Below, piece after piece: positions 47,643 to 57,278 of a stretch of 64,000 nucleotides of DNA. The stretch covers positions 145,399 to 209,398 of the forward strand of contig NZ_MIET01000042.1 in assembly GCF_003590335.1 (NCBI RefSeq), in the 5' to 3' direction. The translations under genes and the position numbers were made by a program. Numbering within the stretch: the stretch's first letter is position 1; each line of letters opens with the position of its first letter. The DNA comes from Pseudoalteromonas sp. MSK9-3 (GTDB lineage: Bacteria; Pseudomonadota; Gammaproteobacteria; Enterobacterales; Alteromonadaceae). The notes beneath the pieces were generated by a model. It was not told the DNA's origin. It saw nothing but the letters and a program-made list of their open reading frames with translations, and made no database searches.

Positions 47643-47794
47643 GATAAACCGAGTTCACATTGTGCTAGGCAATTCATGGCGGTGACAACTTTTATTACAA
47701 ATTAACCATTAAATATTTTCATTATATGGGTACAATTAGAGCTGCGAGAGCTGCGATGCTTTGCTGTAAAATTACTCTAAAATGAGCTGTAAAT

Positions 47795-48352
47795 ATGGAA
47801 ATAAATAAAAATAAAGAACTACCGAATATGTTGCTGAGTCATGTTGAATTGTATGTCAAAGATTTAAAAGAAATGACCGCGTTCTATACCGAAAAACTCG
47901 GGTTTGTGATCACAGATAGTGGTTCGGGAGACAATGGTATGGTTTTTTTGTCTCGTAGCCCAAATGAACACCATCAAATTGTTTTGAGCCCCTACCCATC
48001 TCGCAGCGCGACAGACAGCCCTGTTGATCACATTTCTTTTCGAGTTGACTCATTAGCACATCTAAAACGCTTTATTGAGTCGCTGTTGTGCAGCGATGAG
48101 ATACCCCTGCAAACTGTATCTCATGGTTCTACTTGGTCAATATACTTTCGCGACCCTGAAGGGAATCGCTTTGAAATATTTACTGATACACCTTGGTATG
48201 TTCATCAGCCTTGTAAGTTTGAAGTCGACTTTAACCTGTCAGACGAGGCGTTAATGGCATCAACGCTACAGGTAATTAGGGAGCTTCCAGGGTTTGCAAT
48301 GGCAAATGATTGGCAGCAGTCACATCAGCGCCAATTAAAGTCGAACAATTAA
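47795..48352 (+). CDS. VOC-family (glyoxalase/dioxygenase-like) protein
   Basis: A 185-residue protein whose N-terminal 125 residues form a VOC module: LSHVELYVKDLKEMTAFYTEKLGFVI, and WSIYFRDPEGNRFEIF at the end. His16 and Glu120-region residues could bind metal, like extradiol dioxygenases. The C-terminal 60 residues are an added tail. The start may be the ATG at 47828 instead. Function unknown. Confidence 0.8.
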   Translation: MEINKNKELPNMLLSHVELYVKDLKEMTAFYTEKLGFVITDSGSGDNGMVFLSRSPNEHHQIVLSPYPSRSATDSPVDHISFRVDSLAHLKRFIESLLCSDEIPLQTVSHGSTWSIYFRDPEGNRFEIFTDTPWYVHQPCKFEVDFNLSDEALMASTLQVIRELPGFAMANDWQQSHQRQLKSNN

Positions 48353-48381
48353 CCGGCCCTTGGCTATTGATTTGGGAGCGA

Positions 48382-48804
48382 ATGATGTGTGTTAATCGGC
48401 GTGATGTATTGTTTAGTGTGCTGCTGTTAATGCTCGTTGGGTGTACAACAGGTCAGCTGGAATACGTGACACCAGAAGGCACAACCAAAATAGCATGTAA
48501 TACTGAGTATACTTGGCAACCAAGCGTGGATAAATATGCGGTTGAATATGTACTGAGTTATTGTGCTGAAAAAGCCACTGAACAAGGATATAAGGTGAAG
48601 GATATATCTTTATTAAGTATTAATCGCACGTTACCTGCATCGCCGAGAGGGTGCATTTGGACACATGAGCTCGCTAAAGAGTTCCATGTGACAGGTGCGC
48701 TCACTGATAAACAATACGGCTATATTATTGCTGCACTTGATTTGGGCCATATTACTGGCAAATCAGAATGCCGTGAGCCATTCATTGAGTCAAACATCGA
48801 TTAA
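48382..48804 (+). CDS. Small lipoprotein of unknown function
   Basis: A 140-residue protein with a lipobox (LMLVGC, Cys about 20) after a short basic, hydrophobic leader, so anchored to a membrane as a lipoprotein. Four more Cys residues could form disulfides. GGGAG precedes tandem ATGs at 48382/48385; the longer upstream frame is not needed. I do not recognise the family. It starts 29 bases after the VOC gene. Confidence 0.65.
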   Translation: MMCVNRRDVLFSVLLLMLVGCTTGQLEYVTPEGTTKIACNTEYTWQPSVDKYAVEYVLSYCAEKATEQGYKVKDISLLSINRTLPASPRGCIWTHELAKEFHVTGALTDKQYGYIIAALDLGHITGKSECREPFIESNID

Positions 48805-48863
48805 ATGATCTATACCCTACAATAGATAGCAGTCTTTAATAATGGATTAAGCATGGCTCATTG

Positions 48864-49583
48864 CTAATGAGCCATGACGTTTTTATAAGCAGCCGATTTT
48901 TTGACTTTTTCATGCCCTTTACGTAATTCTTCCACCACTTCATGAGGTGTTGCTAAGCTCGCTGCTAAATACCCATTGAGCGTTAATTCAGGAACTTCAT
49001 ACACAAAGCGAAAGCTGTCATCTGCCAAGCCAAAAGAGTTGGCCAGTGGTGTGAGGTAGCGTGCATCATCAAGGATGATATCGACTTTTTTGGCGATAAG
49101 CAGTTGGTACGACTTTACAATGTCGGCTGTTAAAATATAGTCAAATCCACGGGATTTCAATATGTCTTCTGATATATCGCCGCGTTGTAGAGCCAGCCGA
49201 TAGGGAATGGCATGAGACAGGTGGGTGATTTTTATATCAGGTCGTTCTTTGGTTGTGACAAAGCCAAGTTTAAATAATGCAACAGGGCCTATCCAATGAA
49301 AAAGCTTCTCTCTTTCGGCCGTTCTAACCATGCTATATATAAGTATATTTGGGTGTTTTTGTGCTTGTTGATAAGCCCTTGCCCATGGATACATTAAAAA
49401 TTGTGCATCTAACTGCGCGTATTTAAGAATTTGCTTCACGACCTCAGTGCTGGTTCCCGTTACTTGATTATTCTCTAGCATTTGATTAGGGGGGGATAAT
49501 TCCGTTACTACACGTAATTGCGCTTTGGCGCTTTGTAATGTGCATAGTAGCAGTATTACTGCGAGGGTGAGATGTTTGGTCAT
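48864..49583 (-). CDS. Periplasmic solute-binding protein (family 3-like)
   Basis: A 239-residue exported protein with a signal peptide ending AKA-Q. The body LRVVTELSPPNQMLENNQVTG, shortened here, and RTAEREKLFHWIGPV match the amino-acid-binding-like family 3 proteins found without a transporter in marine bacteria. The strong RBS GAGGAAAAGGAA precedes the ATG at 49583; the longer frame is not used. Ligand unknown; it may be an orphan sensor protein. Divergent from the GntR gene. Confidence 0.8.
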   Translation of the reverse strand: MTKHLTLAVILLLCTLQSAKAQLRVVTELSPPNQMLENNQVTGTSTEVVKQILKYAQLDAQFLMYPWARAYQQAQKHPNILIYSMVRTAEREKLFHWIGPVALFKLGFVTTKERPDIKITHLSHAIPYRLALQRGDISEDILKSRGFDYILTADIVKSYQLLIAKKVDIILDDARYLTPLANSFGLADDSFRFVYEVPELTLNGYLAASLATPHEVVEELRKGHEKVKKSAAYKNVMAH

Positions 49584-49730
49584 TTCCTTTTCCTCGTCAG
49601 TTGTCAGTCGTACCTTAGGCTCTATAAGAAGTGTAGCAAACATCACAGGGGTCGCGAATTTACCTATATTCACCGCGTTTATAGAGGTTATTCGTTATTT
49701 TGTCGACAATATGCTTTTTGTTGTGTTGAC

Positions 49731-49742
49731 GTTAACGTTAAC
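49731..49742. promoter_or_regulatory. Palindrome upstream of GntR gene
   Basis: GTTAACGTTAAC, 30 bases before the GntR start, inside a wider inverted repeat TATAGAGGT (49680-49688) / ACCTCTATA (49744-49752). Plausible operator for the regulator. Confidence 0.4.
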
Positions 49743-49771
49743 TACCTCTATATTACCAGACTATAAATAGT

Positions 49772-50455
49772 GTGAATAAGTTTGAATATACAGCAATGGC
49801 TATGTTTGAAGAGCAAGCAATAACAGCATCTGATAAGGCTTTTTTCAAGTTGAGAAAGGAAATTGTTGATGGGGTCATTTTATCTGGCTCTAAACTGAGC
49901 GAAACTGAATTGTCGACAAGGTATGCTGTGAGTCGGGCTGTCGTCCGCGAAGCAATAAATCGACTTGAAGCGTGCCACCTTGTTGAGCGTAAGGCGAATG
50001 TGGGTGCACGAGTAGTGTCTTTAACGCCTGAAGGATTAATTGAGTTATATCAAGTACGAGAATCGCTTGAAGGGATGGCTGCCAGGCTGGCTGCACAGAA
50101 TATGTCAGAGGATGAGATCGCTGATTTAAACACGCTGTTAAATAGCCAATCAGAAGAGGTCAAAACAGCGGAGTTGTATTATCAAGAAGCGGGCGATTTA
50201 GACTTTCATTACCGTATTATTCAAGGCAGTAAGAACGCCTATTTAATTTCCATGCTAGTGAATGGTTTATACCATCTGGTGCGAATGTATCGGGTTCAGT
50301 TGGGGATGGCTGGTCCGAGGGTTACGAGCGCATTTGATGAACATAAAAACATTGTTCAGGCGATCAGTCTTCGAGACTCTGAATTGGCAGAAATGCTAAT
50401 GCGCCGTCACATTATGTATTCAAAAAATAATATAAAAGCAAAACTTCAATCGTAA
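49772..50455 (+). CDS. GntR/FadR-family regulator of the prp locus
   Basis: A 227-residue protein with a GntR winged helix (about 25-95; SETELSTRYAVSRAVVREAINRLE) and an FCD ligand domain (about 100-220), the class that binds acids such as 2-methylcitrate. Directly upstream of prpB on the same strand, so it likely controls propionate catabolism. GTG at 49772 is the first start; ATG at 49796 is an alternative, and neither has a strong RBS. Confidence 0.88.
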   Translation: MNKFEYTAMAMFEEQAITASDKAFFKLRKEIVDGVILSGSKLSETELSTRYAVSRAVVREAINRLEACHLVERKANVGARVVSLTPEGLIELYQVRESLEGMAARLAAQNMSEDEIADLNTLLNSQSEEVKTAELYYQEAGDLDFHYRIIQGSKNAYLISMLVNGLYHLVRMYRVQLGMAGPRVTSAFDEHKNIVQAISLRDSELAEMLMRRHIMYSKNNIKAKLQS

Positions 50456-50477
50456 GAATAAGCTAAGAGAGAACATC

Positions 50478-51371
50478 ATGAACACAGGATTTAAAAGCCC
50501 AGGAAAAACGTTTAGAGACGCACTGTTGGCCAACCAGCCACTACAAATTGTCGGTACTATTAATGCCTACAGTGCGATTATGGCAAAGCAAATTGGCCAT
50601 CAAGCAATTTACTTATCAGGCGGTGGTGTTGCGAATGCCTCCTATGGTTTACCTGATTTAGGTATGACATCATTAAATGATGTGATTGTTGACGTGCAAC
50701 GCATCACAGCGGCGTGTGATTTACCCTTAATGGTTGATATTGACACTGGCTGGGGTGGTGCATTCAACATTGCTAAAACCATTAAAGATATGGAAAAAGC
50801 CGGCGCAGCAGCAGTCCATATGGAAGATCAAGTAGCGCAAAAGCGCTGTGGGCATCGCCCGAATAAAGAGATTGTTTCAACTGAAGAAATGGTCGATAGA
50901 ATTACAGCAGCAGTAGACGCGAGAACAGACCCTGATTTCTTTATTATGGCGCGTACAGATTCGTTCGCGCAAGAAGGCTTAGAGGCGGCAATCGATAGAG
51001 CAAAAGCGTATGTTGCAGCGGGTGCAGACGGTATTTTTGCAGAAGCGGTTAAAACAGAAGCCCATTATCGTGCTTTTAGCGAAGCATTAGATGTGCCTAT
51101 TTTAGCGAATATCACCGAGTTTGGACAAACCGAACTTTGGAACAAAGAAGCGCTAGGTCAATGGGGCGTGGATATGGTGCTTTACCCTCTGAGTGCTTTT
51201 AGAGCAATGAATAAAGCAGCTGAGAACGTCTATCAGGCAATTTTATCGGATGGCGATCAAAAAGCTGTCATCGACACCATGCAAACTCGTATGGATTTAT
51301 ATGATTATCTTGGCTATCACGTGTACGAACAAAAGCTCGATTCATTGTTCGCTGAAGGTAAAAATAAATAA
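50478..51371 (+). CDS. prpB: Methylisocitrate lyase
   Basis: A 297-residue enzyme of the isocitrate-lyase superfamily. The signature MEDQVAQKRCGHRPNK contains the catalytic KRCGH, and MVDIDTGWGG the metal-binding Asp pair. It cleaves 2-methylisocitrate to pyruvate and succinate in the cytoplasm. First enzyme gene, 22 bases after the GntR gene. Confidence 0.95.
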   Translation: MNTGFKSPGKTFRDALLANQPLQIVGTINAYSAIMAKQIGHQAIYLSGGGVANASYGLPDLGMTSLNDVIVDVQRITAACDLPLMVDIDTGWGGAFNIAKTIKDMEKAGAAAVHMEDQVAQKRCGHRPNKEIVSTEEMVDRITAAVDARTDPDFFIMARTDSFAQEGLEAAIDRAKAYVAAGADGIFAEAVKTEAHYRAFSEALDVPILANITEFGQTELWNKEALGQWGVDMVLYPLSAFRAMNKAAENVYQAILSDGDQKAVIDTMQTRMDLYDYLGYHVYEQKLDSLFAEGKNK

Positions 51372-51387
51372 TCGTCAACACAATATA

Positions 51388-51413
51388 TAAGTGCCTGTTA
51401 ATACGGGCGCTTA
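51388..51413 (+). other. Hairpin between prpB and prpC
   Basis: TAAGTGCC / GGCGCTTA, 8 bp with one wobble and a 10-base loop. No T-tract, so not a plain terminator. Confidence 0.6.
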
Positions 51414-51478
51414 CAATAGAAAATTATACAAAATAACTATCAATACACAGCAGGTTAAAAATTTCAGGAGATAATACC

Positions 51479-52600
51479 ATGGCAAAAGTACTTAGTGGTG
51501 CGGGCCTTCGCGGTCAAGTCGCAGGGAAAACAGCATTATCAACAGTAGGCGTATCAGGGTCGGGTTTAACGTACCGAGGCTATGATGTAAAAGACTTAGC
51601 ACAAAACTGTGACTTTGAAGAAGTGGCACACCTTATTTTAAAAGGTCATTTACCAACACAAGGTGAGTTAGACGCATATAAAAACACCTTACGTTCAATG
51701 CGAGGCCTACCGGTTGCGTTAAAAGAAGTGTTAGAACGTATCCCTGCTGATGCCCATCCAATGGACGTATTAAGAACAGGTTGTTCAATGCTTGGCAATT
51801 TAGAGGGTGAGTCGAGCTTTGATATTCAAGGCCAAGTAACAGATCGCATGTTGGCGTGTTTCCCGAGTATTATTTGTTATTGGTACCGTTTTAGCCATGA
51901 TGGGGTACGTGTTGAGGTTGAAACTGACGACGACTCAATTGGTGGGCACTTCTTACATATGCTTCATGGTAAAAAGCCCAATGAATTACATGAGCGTGTA
52001 ATGCATGTATCACTCATTTTATATGCTGAGCATGAGTTTAATGCGTCAACATTTACAGCGCGTGTTTGTGCATCAACGTTATCTGATATGCATTCATGTG
52101 TGACTGGGGCAATCGGTTCATTACGTGGTCCATTACATGGCGGTGCCAATGAAGCTGCAATGGAAATGATCGAAGGCTTTACGTCAGCAGATCATGCCGA
52201 AGAAGAAATGATGGGCAAATTAGCACGTAAAGAGAAAATTATGGGCTTTGGTCACGCGATTTACTCAGAGTCAGACCCACGCAACGAAATCATTAAGCAA
52301 TGGTCAGAGAAGCTAGCTGATGAAGTAGGTGATACCGTGCTATACGCCGCCTCTGAGCGCTGTGAAGCCGTGATGTGGCGTGAGAAAAAGTTATTCTGTA
52401 ACGCTGATTTTTTCCATGCGTCTGCTTACAACTTTATGGGTATTCCAACCAAACTGTTTACCCCTATTTTTGTGATGTCTCGTTTGACCGGCTGGGCTGC
52501 ACACGTTATGGAACAACGTGCTGACAACCGTATTATTCGCCCTTCTGCAGATTACACAGGCGAAGATTTACGTCCAGTAACTCCGATTGCTGAACGTTAA
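51479..52600 (+). CDS. prpC: 2-Methylcitrate synthase
   Basis: A 373-residue citrate-synthase-family enzyme, the short type normal for PrpC. Motifs include GSLRGPLHGGANEAA, MGFGHAIYSESDPR and the C-terminal RPSADYTG. It condenses propionyl-CoA with oxaloacetate. CAGGAG precedes the ATG. Context separates it from ordinary citrate synthase. Confidence 0.95.
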   Translation: MAKVLSGAGLRGQVAGKTALSTVGVSGSGLTYRGYDVKDLAQNCDFEEVAHLILKGHLPTQGELDAYKNTLRSMRGLPVALKEVLERIPADAHPMDVLRTGCSMLGNLEGESSFDIQGQVTDRMLACFPSIICYWYRFSHDGVRVEVETDDDSIGGHFLHMLHGKKPNELHERVMHVSLILYAEHEFNASTFTARVCASTLSDMHSCVTGAIGSLRGPLHGGANEAAMEMIEGFTSADHAEEEMMGKLARKEKIMGFGHAIYSESDPRNEIIKQWSEKLADEVGDTVLYAASERCEAVMWREKKLFCNADFFHASAYNFMGIPTKLFTPIFVMSRLTGWAAHVMEQRADNRIIRPSADYTGEDLRPVTPIAER

Positions 52601-52620
52601 TTTTCACAATTGATACTTAT

Positions 52621-52648
52621 GGCAAAACACGCAGTCATGTGTTTTGCC
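52621..52648 (+). other. Hairpin between prpC and acnD
   Basis: 10-bp perfect stem GGCAAAACAC / GTGTTTTGCC with an 8-base loop; no T-run follows. Confidence 0.7.
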
Positions 52649-52693
52649 TCTTAGCTTTAGAACCGTCACCTTATTTTGCCTGTGGATGTAGTT

Positions 52694-55285
52694 ATGAACA
52701 CAAAATTCCGTAAACTGTTGCCTAATAGCCAGTTAAGCTTTTACGATACGCGCGAAGCCATTGAGTCGCTAAAACCTGGCGCATACGACACGCTGCCTTA
52801 CACTTCTCGCGTATTGGCTGAAAACCTCGTACGTCGTTGTGAGCCTGAAAAACTGGATGCGAGCTTGACGCAAATTATAGAACGTCGCCGCGATTTAGAT
52901 TTTCCTTGGTTTCCGGCGCGCGTGGTATGCCACGATATTTTAGGTCAAACAGCCTTGGTTGATTTAGCCGGTTTACGAGATGCAATTGCCGCCAAAGGGG
53001 GGGATCCTTCAAAGGTCAATCCAGTTGTCCCTACCCAGCTGATTGTTGATCATTCATTGGCGGTAGAGCATCCCGGTTTTGAAGAAGATGCATTTGAGAA
53101 AAACCGTGCAATCGAAGACCGCCGTAATGAAGACCGTTTTCACTTTATTAATTGGACAAAAACGGCATTTAAAAATGTCGATGTGATCCAGCCGGGTAAC
53201 GGCATCATGCATCAGATCAATTTAGAGAAAATGTCGCCTGTAGTGCATGCGCGTGATGGCGTGGCGTTTCCTGATACGTTGGTTGGCACTGACAGCCATA
53301 CGCCGCACGTTGATGCACTTGGTGTGATCGCCGTAGGTGTCGGTGGTTTAGAAGCAGAAAGTGTTATGCTGGGACGTGCTTCTTACATGCGTTTACCTGA
53401 TATTGTGGGCGTTGAGCTCATGGGTAAAGCACAACCGGGGATCACAGCCACAGATATCGTACTGGCGATCACTGAGTTTTTGCGCGCTGAAAAAGTGGTG
53501 GGAGCTTATCTTGAATTTTACGGTGAAGGGGCTGCGAGTTTAACCCTTGGCGATCGAGCGACCATTTCTAATATGACACCTGAATATGGTGCAACCGCAG
53601 CGATGTTTTATATCGACCAGCAGACTATTGATTACTTAAAAATCACAGGGCGCGATGATGAACAAGTTCAGCTGGTAGAAAATTATGCGAAGCACACTGG
53701 TTTGTGGGCTGATAGTTTAGAAAGTGCTGAATATGAGCGGGTTTTAAAATTTGACTTGTCAGCGGTTGGGCGCAATATCGCCGGGCCTTCAAATCCGCAT
53801 AAACGGGTAGCCACCGCTGATCTTGCTAAAACAGGAATTGCCGGTAAGGTTGAACAAGAAGAGGGTAAAATGCCCGATGGGGCAGTGATCATTGCTGCTA
53901 TTACAAGCTGTACAAATACCAGTAACCCACGCAATGTTATTGCAGCTGGATTGTTAGCGCGTAATGCCAATGCGAAAGGTTTGGTACGTAAACCTTGGGT
54001 TAAGTCATCGTTGGCACCGGGCTCAAAAGCTGTAAAGTTGTATTTAGAAGACTCAGAGTTACTCCCTGAGCTTGAACAGCTTGGTTTTGGTATTGTCGCG
54101 TTTGCTTGTACCACATGTAATGGGATGAGTGGCGCACTTGACCCGAAGATTCAACAAGAAGTTATTGATCGAGATTTATATTCAACAGCTGTATTGTCGG
54201 GGAATCGTAACTTTGATGGCCGTATTCATCCCTATGCAAAACAAGCATTTTTAGCATCCCCTCCTTTGGTTGTGGCTTATGCCATTGCGGGTACGATCCG
54301 CTTTGATATTGAAAAAGATGCACTTGGACATGAGCAAGATGGCACGCCTATCACTTTGAAAGACTTGTGGCCAAGTGATGAAGAGATTGATGCAGTTATA
54401 GCGAAAAGTGTAAAGCCAGAGCATTTCCGTCAAGTGTATGAGCCGATGTTTGATTTAACAGTCGATTACGGTGAAGACAATGATCCATTGTATGACTGGC
54501 GAAAAATGAGTACTTACATTCGCCGCCCGCCTTATTGGGAAGGTGCCTTAGCTGCTGAGCGCACCATGAAAGGGATGCGTCCTCTTGCTGTATTAGGTGA
54601 CAATATCACCACGGACCATTTATCTCCTTCAAATGCCATTATGGGAAGCAGTGCTGCGGGTGAATATTTGGCAAAAATGGGCTTACCAGAAGAAGACTTT
54701 AACTCATACGCAACACACCGTGGCGACCATTTAACGGCGCAGCGCGCTACGTTTGCGAATCCTAAGCTATTCAATGAAATGGTACGTGATGACAAGGGTG
54801 AAATAAAACAAGGTTCATTAGCGCGTATTGAACCGCAAGGGCAGCAAACACGCATGTGGGAAGCGATTGAAACCTACATGGAACGCAAACAGCCTTTAAT
54901 CATTGTGGCGGGTGCTGATTATGGACAAGGTTCATCACGAGACTGGGCAGCCAAAGGGGTTCGCCTAGCGGGTGTGGAAGTGATTGCCGCTGAAGGGTTT
55001 GAGCGTATTCACCGTACCAACTTAATTGGTATGGGTGTATTACCCCTTGAGTTTGCTGCGGGTACAACCCGTAAAACGTTAGCCATTGACGGGACTGAGA
55101 CATACGATGTTGAGGGAGATACCAGCCCTGGTGCAACGTTAACGCTTATCATACATCGCACAAATGGTGAACGTGTTGAAGTACCGATGCTATGTCGGTT
55201 AGATACGGCAGAAGAAGTGTCAATTTATGCAGCTGGTGGTGTATTACAGCGTTTTGCGAAAGATTTCTTAGAAGCAAATACGTAA
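52694..55285 (+). CDS. acnD: Fe-S 2-methylcitrate dehydratase
   Basis: An 863-residue aconitase-family protein that keeps the Fe-S cysteines (SCTNTSNPRN, CTTCNG). The C-terminal swivel domain has ADYGQGSSRDWAAKG. AcnD with PrpF replaces PrpD; no prpD is present here. The ATG at 52694 gives the usual start MNTKFRKLLP; six upstream codons start with TTG. Confidence 0.94.
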   Translation: MNTKFRKLLPNSQLSFYDTREAIESLKPGAYDTLPYTSRVLAENLVRRCEPEKLDASLTQIIERRRDLDFPWFPARVVCHDILGQTALVDLAGLRDAIAAKGGDPSKVNPVVPTQLIVDHSLAVEHPGFEEDAFEKNRAIEDRRNEDRFHFINWTKTAFKNVDVIQPGNGIMHQINLEKMSPVVHARDGVAFPDTLVGTDSHTPHVDALGVIAVGVGGLEAESVMLGRASYMRLPDIVGVELMGKAQPGITATDIVLAITEFLRAEKVVGAYLEFYGEGAASLTLGDRATISNMTPEYGATAAMFYIDQQTIDYLKITGRDDEQVQLVENYAKHTGLWADSLESAEYERVLKFDLSAVGRNIAGPSNPHKRVATADLAKTGIAGKVEQEEGKMPDGAVIIAAITSCTNTSNPRNVIAAGLLARNANAKGLVRKPWVKSSLAPGSKAVKLYLEDSELLPELEQLGFGIVAFACTTCNGMSGALDPKIQQEVIDRDLYSTAVLSGNRNFDGRIHPYAKQAFLASPPLVVAYAIAGTIRFDIEKDALGHEQDGTPITLKDLWPSDEEIDAVIAKSVKPEHFRQVYEPMFDLTVDYGEDNDPLYDWRKMSTYIRRPPYWEGALAAERTMKGMRPLAVLGDNITTDHLSPSNAIMGSSAAGEYLAKMGLPEEDFNSYATHRGDHLTAQRATFANPKLFNEMVRDDKGEIKQGSLARIEPQGQQTRMWEAIETYMERKQPLIIVAGADYGQGSSRDWAAKGVRLAGVEVIAAEGFERIHRTNLIGMGVLPLEFAAGTTRKTLAIDGTETYDVEGDTSPGATLTLIIHRTNGERVEVPMLCRLDTAEEVSIYAAGGVLQRFAKDFLEANT

Positions 55286-55308
55286 TTTCTTCCATCTGAA
55301 CGACGGTC

Positions 55309-55341
55309 TAGGCTTGAAATACGATGATTTTTTCAGGCCTA
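55309..55341 (+). other. Hairpin between acnD and prpF
   Basis: 11-bp stem TAGGCTTGAAA / TTTCAGGCCTA with one wobble pair and an 11-base loop, then ACTTCTTTT. Confidence 0.65.
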
Positions 55342-55404
55342 ACTTCTTTTAGTCATGATATGTAATGGGCTTTTATGCAACAAAAGCTCTACCAAGGAAT
55401 TCTG

Positions 55405-56580
55405 ATGTCTTATAAACCACAAATCAAAATACCCGCAACCTATATGCGTGGTGGGACAAGTAAAGGGGTATTTTTCAATTTAACTGATTTACCTGAAGCA
55501 GCCCAACACGCCGGGCCCGACAGAGATCAATTACTGTTGCGTGTGATTGGCAGCCCAGATCCTTATGCCAAACAAACAGACGGTATGGGGGGAGCAACAT
55601 CCAGTACCAGTAAAACGGTGATTTTATCCAAAAGTAGTCAGCCAGATCATGACGTAGACTATCTGTTTGGTCAGGTTGCGATAGACAAACCTTTTATAGA
55701 TTGGAGTGGTAACTGCGGTAACTTAACTGCTGCTGTAGGGTCATTCGCTATCAGCAATGGTTTAGTGGATGCACAGCGGATCCCTGAAAATGGCATTGCC
55801 ATTGTGCGTATTTGGCAAGCAAATATTAAAAAAACCATCATTGCTCATGTGCCGATCACTAATAATGAGGTGCAAGAAACCGGAGACTTTGAACTCGATG
55901 GGGTAACCTTTCCTGCTGCAGAAGTAGTGGTGGAGTTTATGGATCCGGCGGCGGGTGACGGGGCGATGTTTCCGTCAGGTAACTTGGTGGACACCTTGGA
56001 GGTGCCAAATATTGGCCGCTTTAGTGTGACCATGATAAATGCAGGGATCCCGACTCTGTTCTTTAATGCGCAAGACTTAGGCTATGAAGGAACAGAATTA
56101 CAAGAGGTCATTAATACGGATGATAAAGCGCTACAACGTTTTGAGGCCATTCGTGCTTATGGCGCTGTTAAAATGGGTTTAATTGACAATATTGAAGAGG
56201 CTGTCACTCGACAGCACACGCCAAAGATTGCATTTGTTAGCCCAGCCAAAAGTTATACCTCGTCAAGCGGTAAAGCAATTCACAGTCATGAGATTGACGT
56301 GTGTGTCCGTGCATTATCAATGGGTAAATTACATCATGCCATGATGGGGACTGCGGCAGTTGCGATTGCCACAGCGGCGGCGATACCCGGTACTTTGGTA
56401 AATAGCGCGGCAGGCGGTGTCCCACGAGATAGTGTGACGTTTGGCCATCCCTCAGGCACTTTAAAAGTAGGTGCCATTGCCAATGAAGTGGATGGTCAAT
56501 GGCAAGCAAAAAGTGCTGTTATGAGCCGTAGTGCTCGGGTATTGATGGAAGGCAATGTTAGAGTGCCACCAGCCAGTTAA
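55405..56580 (+). CDS. prpF: 2-Methylaconitate cis-trans isomerase
   Basis: A 391-residue enzyme of the DapF-like fold. MRGGTSKGVFF and WSGNCGNLTAAVG are PrpF hallmarks, and the Lys of TSKG is catalytic in the family. It isomerises the AcnD product so that aconitase can finish the step. AAGGA precedes the ATG at 55405, chosen over an upstream ATG at 55375. Last enzyme gene of the locus, with a terminator after it. Confidence 0.94.
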   Translation: MSYKPQIKIPATYMRGGTSKGVFFNLTDLPEAAQHAGPDRDQLLLRVIGSPDPYAKQTDGMGGATSSTSKTVILSKSSQPDHDVDYLFGQVAIDKPFIDWSGNCGNLTAAVGSFAISNGLVDAQRIPENGIAIVRIWQANIKKTIIAHVPITNNEVQETGDFELDGVTFPAAEVVVEFMDPAAGDGAMFPSGNLVDTLEVPNIGRFSVTMINAGIPTLFFNAQDLGYEGTELQEVINTDDKALQRFEAIRAYGAVKMGLIDNIEEAVTRQHTPKIAFVSPAKSYTSSSGKAIHSHEIDVCVRALSMGKLHHAMMGTAAVAIATAAAIPGTLVNSAAGGVPRDSVTFGHPSGTLKVGAIANEVDGQWQAKSAVMSRSARVLMEGNVRVPPAS

Positions 56581-56613
56581 TTTATTGTTTAAAATAAGAA
56601 AAATAGACTTTTA

Positions 56614-56639
56614 TAAAGGCCCTTTAGGGCTTTTTTTTT
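56614..56639 (+). terminator. Terminator of prp locus
   Basis: GCCC TTTA GGGC core with flanking A's and a run of nine T's. Confidence 0.88.
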
Positions 56640-56673
56640 CAACAAAAATGCATTGAGAAGTGAGGTAAGGTGT

Positions 56674-57264
56674 ATGGAAGCTGTGATATCGCTGGTATTA
56701 ACAACGGCATTGTTACTGGGCTCACCGGGCCCAGCACCGTTGGCGTTGGCTGGAGTGGGGGCTAGCTTTGGTTTTAAAGGAGGAATGAGGTTTTTAAGTG
56801 GTATTTTAGCTGGCTTGTTGGTCGTAATTTTTGCCGTTGCGACAGGGCTGGGTACGCTATTTACGACTTACCCAATGGCCAAGTCTGTCTGCCAATTTGT
56901 TGGGGTCGCTTACTTACTGTATGTGGCGTATAAAATTGCCTCGGCACAAGGGAGTATTGCTGAACGAGAGGGATCAGCACCGAGCTTTAAAGATGGCTTT
57001 ATCCTAAATTTGATAAACCCCAAAGCCTATGCCGCCTTTTTAGCTATTTTTGCTAATAATTTACTGGTACTGGGGGATCCCTTACTAAGCGCGATAATGA
57101 CAGGAGTGGTATGTTTTGCCGTCGCAGTAATAGTCGATGGCTTATGGATGGCGATTGGAGGAAGCTTACAGACGATTTTTGCGACACCAGCTCAAGCAAA
57201 AAAACTGCGCTTGGTTTGCTCTGCTGCATTGCTTGTCAGTGTTATCGGTGCGGTCACGTTATAA
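56674..57264 (+). CDS. LysE-family amino-acid/metabolite exporter
   Basis: A 196-residue inner-membrane protein with about six helices and the family motif LLLGSPGPAPLALAGVGASFG, shortened here to its SPGPAP core. NLINPKAYAAFLA is the second LysE signature. It may export an amino acid or homoserine lactone-like compound; the substrate is unknown. GAGGTAAGG precedes the ATG at 56674. A terminator separates it from prpF. Confidence 0.88.
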   Translation: MEAVISLVLTTALLLGSPGPAPLALAGVGASFGFKGGMRFLSGILAGLLVVIFAVATGLGTLFTTYPMAKSVCQFVGVAYLLYVAYKIASAQGSIAEREGSAPSFKDGFILNLINPKAYAAFLAIFANNLLVLGDPLLSAIMTGVVCFAVAVIVDGLWMAIGGSLQTIFATPAQAKKLRLVCSAALLVSVIGAVTL

Positions 57265-57278
57265 TAGCTGCTTACTTA

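Larger units (their letters stand above)
47478..47794. other. Gene-free stretch with MITE fragment
   Basis: Terminator at 47494-47521, MITE fragment at 47600-47642, and AT-rich sequence before the VOC gene. Confidence 0.55.

Noticed and set aside
51479..52600. Ordinary citrate synthase (gltA)
   Set aside because: Short length and position between prpB and acnD point to 2-methylcitrate synthase.
53683..54114. Minus-strand frame within acnD
   Set aside because: Antisense shadow of a strongly conserved enzyme.
52694..55285. Housekeeping aconitase
   Set aside because: Followed by prpF and placed in the prp locus, which marks AcnD.
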